From the NCBI GenBank assembly GCA_031282385.1, contig JAITDV010000022.1, positions 1-9,825 on the forward strand: a stretch of 9,825 bases of DNA, read 5' to 3'. Below, piece after piece: positions 6,938-9,825 of this stretch. Position numbers and translations under genes: made by a program. Position 1 is the first letter of the stretch; each line of letters begins with the position of its first letter. This DNA comes from Planctomycetaceae bacterium. Lineage in GTDB: Bacteria > Planctomycetota > Planctomycetia > Pirellulales > Thermoguttaceae. Under the pieces are notes generated by a model. The model did no database searches and had not been told where the DNA came from. It worked only from the letters and a program-made list of their open reading frames with translations.

Positions 6938-7133
6938 TATAAACCTGACTCAAAAAAATACGTAGTTTGTACGTTTAATTTTCGTTTGCCTTAGCTGGTT
7001 TACTTAACAATAAGTCGGTATTGTTGAATTTTATATCTACCACGGTTTAGAATTCGGCGGCACAAATACGTTAAAACAAATATTCCGAAAGGTAATTTCT
7101 TGACGTTATCGAAAATTAAGTGTGAGCTGTTTA
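6938..7133. repeat. Decayed R1 pieces, possibly nested
   Basis: Three degenerate stretches match R1. 6938-6962 (TATAAACCTGACTC...) looks like the left half of a minus-oriented copy. 6965-7013 (TTTAATTTTCGTTTGCC...) looks like the left half of a plus-oriented copy. 7083-7133 (TTCCGAAAGGTAA, then AAGTGTGAGCTGTTTA) looks like the right half of a minus-oriented copy. The order would fit one old copy interrupted by another, but divergence is high and that reading is inference. Confidence 0.45.
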
Positions 7134-7186
7134 AGGTATGTTCGATATTGATAAAATTTAACTATTAACTTAACTAACAAAAAATT

Positions 7187-8239
7187 ATGAAAACAACACG
7201 TCGCGATTTTTTACGGTTGGCTTCGCTTGGTTTAATTCTGCCGCTTACTACACGGAGTTATTGCGGGGAACAAGACGGAGAATGGCGTTTCGGAATTGTT
7301 CCCGATACCCAATGGGGACGCGAAATGAAAGCACCGTTTTATGGAACATCTATTCATATTATTGAAGCGATAAATGCTGAAATGATTCGGCAAAAAGTAG
7401 ATTTTGTTTTGCAAGTTGGTGATCTTGTGGAATTGTCGTCTGCAATTGCGTTCCAGACACGGGCAAAACACAATAAGTCGCTTTCAGATGCAGGAATAAA
7501 ATTTTATCCTGTTCGCGGCAATCACGACAGCGTCAAGATTAGTTCGGTCGAACAATTCAAAGCCGCTTTCCCGAATTTGCCCGGAACTAAAGGAAACGGC
7601 GGAAGCAGCCCGAATTTACCGAATGCTGAAGGAATGACTTACTCTTTTACGCATAAAAATGGTAAATTCATTTTGCTTGACACGTTTCCGCTTGTGGACG
7701 ACGGTTCAAAAAACGGTAAAGCATACACGATTGGCGATTATCAGAGTTGGATCAATTCGCAGTTGACTCAAACAGATCATCAATTTGCGATTGTTTTAGC
7801 TCACAAGAATTTGCTTGGTCAAAATCACAAGGACAACGTTTTCAGCGATAATGAAAAAAATCAAAATTCGCATCCCGAAATTCAAAACAACTTTTTCTCA
7901 TGTTTACAAGACAACCATGTGAAATATTTCATCAGCGGACATGATCACTTGTATCACCGCTCGCGAATTAAAAGTCCGAAAGGAAACGCGGAATTACAAC
8001 AGATAATTTGTGGAAGCGCAGCACATAAATTTTACTTGCCCCAAAAACCGTTTTTGGAAAGAGAAACATCAATTGTAAAGGAGCTTAATCGGATTGGTTT
8101 TATGATTGCTTCGGTGAATCACGATCAGGTAAAATACACTTATTATTCGACGGCGCCATTTGGAAAAGTTCAGGCAGAACCGAATTGGGAAATTCGTGAT
8201 TCATGCGGATACGAATTCAAAAGTCAAAAATTATTGTAA
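7187..8239 (+). CDS. Tat-exported calcineurin-like metallophosphoesterase
   Basis: A 350-residue protein. The N-terminus has the twin-arginine motif TRRDFLR (residues 4-10) followed by the hydrophobic stretch LASLGLILPL, so export by Tat as a folded, metal-loaded enzyme is expected. The catalytic domain carries the metallophosphoesterase signature in order: D40-T-Q42 (the DxH motif with Gln in place of His), GDLV with Asp79, GNHD with Asn112 and His113 (111-114), His206 in LAHKN, and GHDH with His252 and His254 (251-254). These residues bind a two-metal centre that hydrolyses phosphomonoesters or diesters; the substrate is unknown. The Gln in the first motif also occurs in some secreted members of the superfamily, so I would not call it inactive. 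There is no Shine-Dalgarno before the ATG (ACTAACAAAAAATT), but the Tat motif at residue 4 supports this start. It is monocistronic by context. Confidence 0.9.
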   Translation: MKTTRRDFLRLASLGLILPLTTRSYCGEQDGEWRFGIVPDTQWGREMKAPFYGTSIHIIEAINAEMIRQKVDFVLQVGDLVELSSAIAFQTRAKHNKSLSDAGIKFYPVRGNHDSVKISSVEQFKAAFPNLPGTKGNGGSSPNLPNAEGMTYSFTHKNGKFILLDTFPLVDDGSKNGKAYTIGDYQSWINSQLTQTDHQFAIVLAHKNLLGQNHKDNVFSDNEKNQNSHPEIQNNFFSCLQDNHVKYFISGHDHLYHRSRIKSPKGNAELQQIICGSAAHKFYLPQKPFLERETSIVKELNRIGFMIASVNHDQVKYTYYSTAPFGKVQAEPNWEIRDSCGYEFKSQKLL

Positions 8240-8296
8240 CGAAAACTAAACCCGCAAACGTTGTCAAAAACTTAAGCGTGAACAATACAAAATTAC

Positions 8297-8337
8297 GTAT
8301 CATTTCATTTGAATATTACATTCGGATGAAATGATAC
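8297..8337. terminator. Strong hairpin after the phosphoesterase gene
   Basis: GTATCATTTCATTTGAAT pairs with ATTCGGATGAAATGATAC around the loop ATTAC. The 18 bp stem has no mismatch if two T-G (U-G) pairs are allowed. It begins 58 bases after the phosphoesterase stop codon, a natural place for a 3' end structure. There is no T-run directly after it on the plus strand (ACAAAATTAATT), so it may stabilise a 3' end or be an inverted-repeat remnant instead of a classical Rho-independent terminator. Confidence 0.5.
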
Positions 8338-8460
8338 AAAATTAATTGGCAACTGCTTAGCCGACAACTCTACTTGCAAAAAATTTACAAACTGTTCGCA
8401 GCTTAAATAACATTTTTCTGGTTCGTTATGGACAACATGTTTGTAGAAAACGACGTCAAT

Positions 8461-8560
8461 ATACTGCTCGTACTATAAATTGCATGACTCAAGAGCGTAC
8501 AAGCCTGCTTTCCGGCAGGTAAGCAGGCGGAGATAAATGAAATTTAATGCGTGTGAACAG
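8461..8560 (-). repeat. R1 element, copy E, split by R2
   Basis: An inverted R1 copy with the best core stem of the family (GCCTGCTT...AAGCAGGC, loop TCCGGCAGGT). It starts ATACTGCTCGTAC and runs to GTGTGAACAG at 8560, where R2 copy 1 begins. The expected last bases of R1 (TTTATAAA, as in copy C at 6636-6643) reappear at 8705-8712, directly after R2. So this copy is interrupted, not truncated. Confidence 0.85.
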
Positions 8561-8703
8561 TAGACCTTTTCTCTAACCTAAAAATACATCAACGCAACAA
8601 AAAAACTACAACAAAAAACCGCATTTAACTCATCAGAGACCACCTCTAACCCCTCCGAAGGATGGGTCAGGGGTGGTCTCCTACAGGTTAGCGAAAAGGT
8701 CTA
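8561..8703 (+). mobile_element. R2 element, copy 1 (complete, MITE-like)
   Basis: 143 bp bounded by 19-base terminal inverted repeats: TAGACCTTTTCTCTAACCT at 8561-8579 against 8685-8703, with one mismatch. Inside are about 55 bases of A/C-rich, G-poor linker (8580-8635), then a GC-rich hairpin 8636-8680 with 17-base arms (GAGACCACCTCTAACCC against GGGTCAGGGGTGGTCTC) and a CCGAAGG apex. It encodes no protein. The size, the perfect ends, a near-identical second copy at 9721 and the insertion into R1 copy E all indicate a mobile, non-autonomous element. TA at both termini is compatible with an IS630/Tc1-like mobiliser, which is inference. Confidence 0.85.
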
Positions 8704-8718
8704 GTTTATAAAGCATTC

Positions 8719-8860
8719 GTCCCGAATGGAAAGAATGTTGGTGAAATTTGGTATCGATGATTATCCTTACCAATATTGCGTTGCCACGAGTATTGCATTA
8801 CTACGAGATTCGGAAAATTGGTTAAATTATTTTCTACCAACATGTAGTTCCTAACGGGAC
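8719..8860. repeat. Inverted-repeat pair GTCCCG...ATGTTGGT
   Basis: 8719-8742 begins GTCCCGAATGGAA and ends ATGTTGGT. The reverse complement of 8836-8860 begins GTCCCGTTAGGAA and also ends ATGTTGGT. About 93 bases lie between the arms and include a smaller TTGGTA/TACCAA pair. There is no ORF. This looks like a decayed palindromic intergenic element distinct from R1 and R2; no second copy is seen here. Confidence 0.45.
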
Positions 8861-8977
8861 GGAAAAATTATGGTATCGTTTCACGCGAATCTTGCATTCA
8901 GGTGAACGATGCCGTAGATGTCAATCTATTGGATAAGACCGTTTCAATGCAAGCTGTATAGTTGTGTTCCGTTTTAT

Positions 8978-9268
8978 TTATTGTGGTTTTGTTATCGGCA
9001 TAGGTGTTCCTGGTCCTATACAAGTAGTATTGTCACACGGATTACACACCGGCTCGCAAGGACTACACGGATGAACAGGTTCGCACGGATCGCAATTATT
9101 TGTGCCTCGATGCATGTAAATTTCTTTGCTGTAGTTGCTCTGATTGTTTCTTGTGGTCGGAAAAATTGATCCAGTACGGCAAAAACTACTAATTCCATCT
9201 GAACTACAACCAATAACACACGAAGTCAACAATATCGTCAACGCACTAAATAACGTAAATTTCTTCAT
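8978..9268 (-). CDS. Small Cys/Pro-rich lipoprotein
   Basis: A 96-residue protein. MKKFTLFSALTILLTSC is a classic lipoprotein signal peptide. Two lipoboxes are possible: LTSC (Cys17) or VIGC (Cys21). After a Ser/Asn-rich spacer containing SFCRTGSIFPT, residues 59-78 hold three C-[DSN]-P-C units (Cys59/62, 68/71, 75/78) spaced by Glu-Pro, His-Pro or Val, then Cys83 and a Pro/Gly tail. Such a motif could bind a metal ion or form disulphides; no role is known to me. The frame is open further upstream to 9403, but I choose 9268. There AGGAG with 8-base spacing and the signal peptide coincide, and the extension (ending SNQFFSGETF) would bury the signal sequence. It is monocistronic, converging with the phosphoesterase across repeats. 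Confidence 0.75.
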   Translation of the reverse strand: MKKFTLFSALTILLTSCVIGCSSDGISSFCRTGSIFPTTRNNQSNYSKEIYMHRGTNNCDPCEPVHPCSPCEPVCNPCDNTTCIGPGTPMPITKPQ

Positions 9269-9276
9269 GAAAGTTT

Positions 9277-9281
9277 CTCCT
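9277..9281 (-). promoter_or_regulatory. Shine-Dalgarno fixing the lipoprotein start
   Basis: On the minus strand the sequence reads TTTTCAGGAGAAACTTTCATG: AGGAG, 8 bases, then ATG. It sits inside the longer open frame that reaches 9403 and decides in favour of the shorter, 96-residue protein. Confidence 0.8.
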
Positions 9282-9480
9282 GAAAAAAATTGGTTCGATA
9301 GGGGAAAGGTGAAGGTGTACATCAATTGCAGAAGCCAATCATCACTTGTAAATTTGGTAAACAAAAAATGACATGGGAAAAAATACAAATTGACTGAAAT
9401 CATCTATCGCCAATCACAGAATCCATTGGGGGGAATGGGTCAGTATAAAAGGGGGAATGGGAACGGATGAAAATCAAGCA

Positions 9481-9634
9481 ATGAAAAAACTGAGCCAAAT
9501 CAAAACTGTGAAATCGTTGCCGCAAGATCAATTTGATAAGTCTCCCGTTGTCCTCATACTCTACACCATACTTGAGCAAAAGCAAACAAAAAGATAAAAT
9601 TATAGAACTACAACACACTCAGACGCAATTATAA
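9481..9634 (+). pseudogene. Frameshifted fragment, possibly a transposase N-terminus
   Basis: An ATG at 9481 opens 38 codons (MKKLSQIKTVKSLPQDQF..., stop at 9595). A one-base shift within the A-rich run near 9575-9592 joins it to KQKDKIIELQHTQTQL, which ends at 9634. The joined reading, a short helical start followed by a Leu/Glu/Gln/Lys coiled-coil segment, resembles the N-terminus of IS66-type TnpC transposases (helix, then ...IIELQ... coil before the main domain). Nothing of the catalytic domain follows. The match is by style only and the piece is short, so it may also be chance. Confidence 0.3.
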
Positions 9635-9687
9635 TCGTTGCCAATGGATTATTTTAAACTACTCACAATTTAGGGAAATTTCTAAAA

Positions 9688-9712
9688 AACTCAATTTTGG
9701 AAAAATTGAGTT
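9688..9712. terminator. AT-rich perfect hairpin
   Basis: AACTCAATTTT and AAAATTGAGTT form a perfect 11 bp stem with a GGA loop. There is no gene directly before it on either strand except the fragment at 9481-9634. It overlaps the module shared with the window start. It might be the end structure of an old insertion element or a weak terminator. Confidence 0.35.
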
Positions 9713-9720
9713 GTCAATAA

Positions 9721-9825
9721 TAGACCTTTTCTCTAACCTAAAAATACATCAACGCAACAAAAAAACTACAACAAAAAACCGCCTTTAACTCCTCAGAGAC
9801 CACCCCTGACCCCTCCGAAGGAGGG
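9721..9825 (+). mobile_element. R2 element, copy 2, cut by the window end
   Basis: The 105 bases match 8561-8665 of copy 1 with five differences. They include the left terminal repeat, the A/C-rich linker and the left arm of the GC hairpin up to its apex. In this copy the arm reads GAGACCACCCCTGACCC, which is exactly complementary to the right arm of copy 1, so copy 2 keeps the ancestral pairing. The right half is outside the window. Confidence 0.85.

Larger units (their letters stand above)
6116..7186. other. Gene-free kilobase packed with repeats
   Basis: No supported gene. The 62-codon GTG-started ORF at 6649 runs into R1 copy D and is not credible. From left to right: the Shine-Dalgarno of the 171-residue gene; a module at 6171-6258 resembling the window start; an inverted-repeat pair 6321-6344/6438-6463; R1 copy C (6538-6643); a partial R1 beginning near 6649; R1 copy D (6807-6902); and decayed R1 pieces at 6938-6962, 6965-7013 and 7083-7133. 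The region lies between two divergent genes (171-residue protein on minus, phosphoesterase on plus), so both promoters must be here. I could not identify them. Confidence 0.65.
8240..8977. other. Gene-free region between phosphoesterase and small lipoprotein
   Basis: No gene is supported across about 740 bases. It contains a strong 41-base hairpin (8297-8337), R1-like end fragments near 8268-8282 (AAGCGTGAACAATA) and 8388-8400 (AAACTGTTCGCAG), R1 copy E (8461-8560), R2 copy 1 (8561-8703), and a further inverted-repeat pair (8719-8742/8836-8860). Both flanking genes end into this region (convergent), so terminators are expected here. Confidence 0.6.
9269..9825. other. Gene-poor right end
   Basis: Upstream region of the small lipoprotein, then a G-tract direct repeat (GGGGGAATGGG at 9429-9439 and 9451-9461, 22 bases apart), a frameshifted transposase-like fragment (9481-9634), a repeat module shared with the window start (9672-9699), an AT hairpin (9688-9712) and the first part of a second R2 copy. 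The 72-codon minus-strand ORF across 9400-9618 lies opposite the fragment and is not convincing. Confidence 0.55.

Noticed and set aside
7187..8239. Phosphoesterase inactive because the first motif is DTQ, not DxH
   Set aside because: The GD, GNHD, His206 and GHDH motifs are all intact, and Gln at this position also occurs in some secreted members, so inactivity is not supported.
2441..8712. R1 copies as a CRISPR array
   Set aside because: The copies are about 105 bp, far apart, in both orientations and without regular spacers, and no cas gene is present.
9269..9403. N-terminal extension of the small lipoprotein to 9403
   Set aside because: The extension has no start signal, whereas AGGAG and a textbook lipoprotein signal peptide coincide at 9268.
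9400..9618. 72-codon minus-strand ORF
   Set aside because: No ribosome binding site or family resemblance; it is opposite a more plausible plus-strand coding remnant.
1..9825. tRNA, rRNA or known riboswitch
   Set aside because: No T-arm GGTTCGAATCC-type signature with a matching acceptor stem, no rRNA-like conserved blocks, and no riboswitch core that I recognise in the intergenic regions.

Overview
The window is AT-rich bacterial DNA with long non-coding stretches. Five of its protein genes are ordinary chromosomal genes, and a sixth locus looks like a decayed fragment. Planctomycetota (a low-GC, Pirellulales-like lineage) is my best guess at the host. It rests on the style of the short secreted proteins, the free-standing HHxxxDG acyltransferase that begins FKLPLSAFEYYM, the mixed use of Shine-Dalgarno and SD-less starts, and the intergenic repeats. 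This is inference: there is no rRNA or other phylogenetic marker except RimO.

Layout. 1-891 is non-coding and holds decayed repeats. 892-2397 (+) is a TPR-repeat lipoprotein. It converges on a minus-strand block that reads, in transcription order, a small membrane-anchored protein (6115-5600), RimO (5569-4196) and an acyltransferase of the condensation/CAT superfamily (4023-2566). 6116-7186 is a gene-free kilobase packed with dispersed repeats. 7187-8239 (+) is a Tat-exported calcineurin-like metallophosphoesterase. 8240-8977 is again repeat-rich. 9268-8978 (-) is a 96-residue Cys/Pro-rich lipoprotein with a clear Shine-Dalgarno. 9269-9825 holds a frameshifted transposase-like fragment and more repeats.

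The most distinctive content is the repeat landscape. Family R1 is a ~105 bp palindromic element with five good copies (2441-2547, 4073-4178, 6538-6643, 6807-6902, 8461-8560 plus 8705-8712) and several decayed pieces. It has ~25 bp imperfect terminal inverted repeats around a GC-rich hairpin whose stem shows a compensatory base-pair change. Family R2 is a 143 bp element (8561-8703, and a second copy from 9721 cut off by the window end) with 19 bp terminal inverted repeats and a very stable internal hairpin. The complete R2 copy sits inside the end of an R1 copy, which gives a relative age for the two. Both look like MITE-type non-autonomous elements at TA-containing sites. No transposase that could move them is encoded here. 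At least two R1 copies lie at gene 3' ends, one of them between convergent genes, where the hairpin followed by a T-run could act as a terminator.

Functionally the genes are not one pathway. RimO modifies ribosomal protein S12. The TPR lipoprotein, the phosphoesterase and the two short anchored proteins belong to the cell envelope. The acyltransferase substrate cannot be told from sequence. I see no defence system, CRISPR array, tRNA or rRNA.
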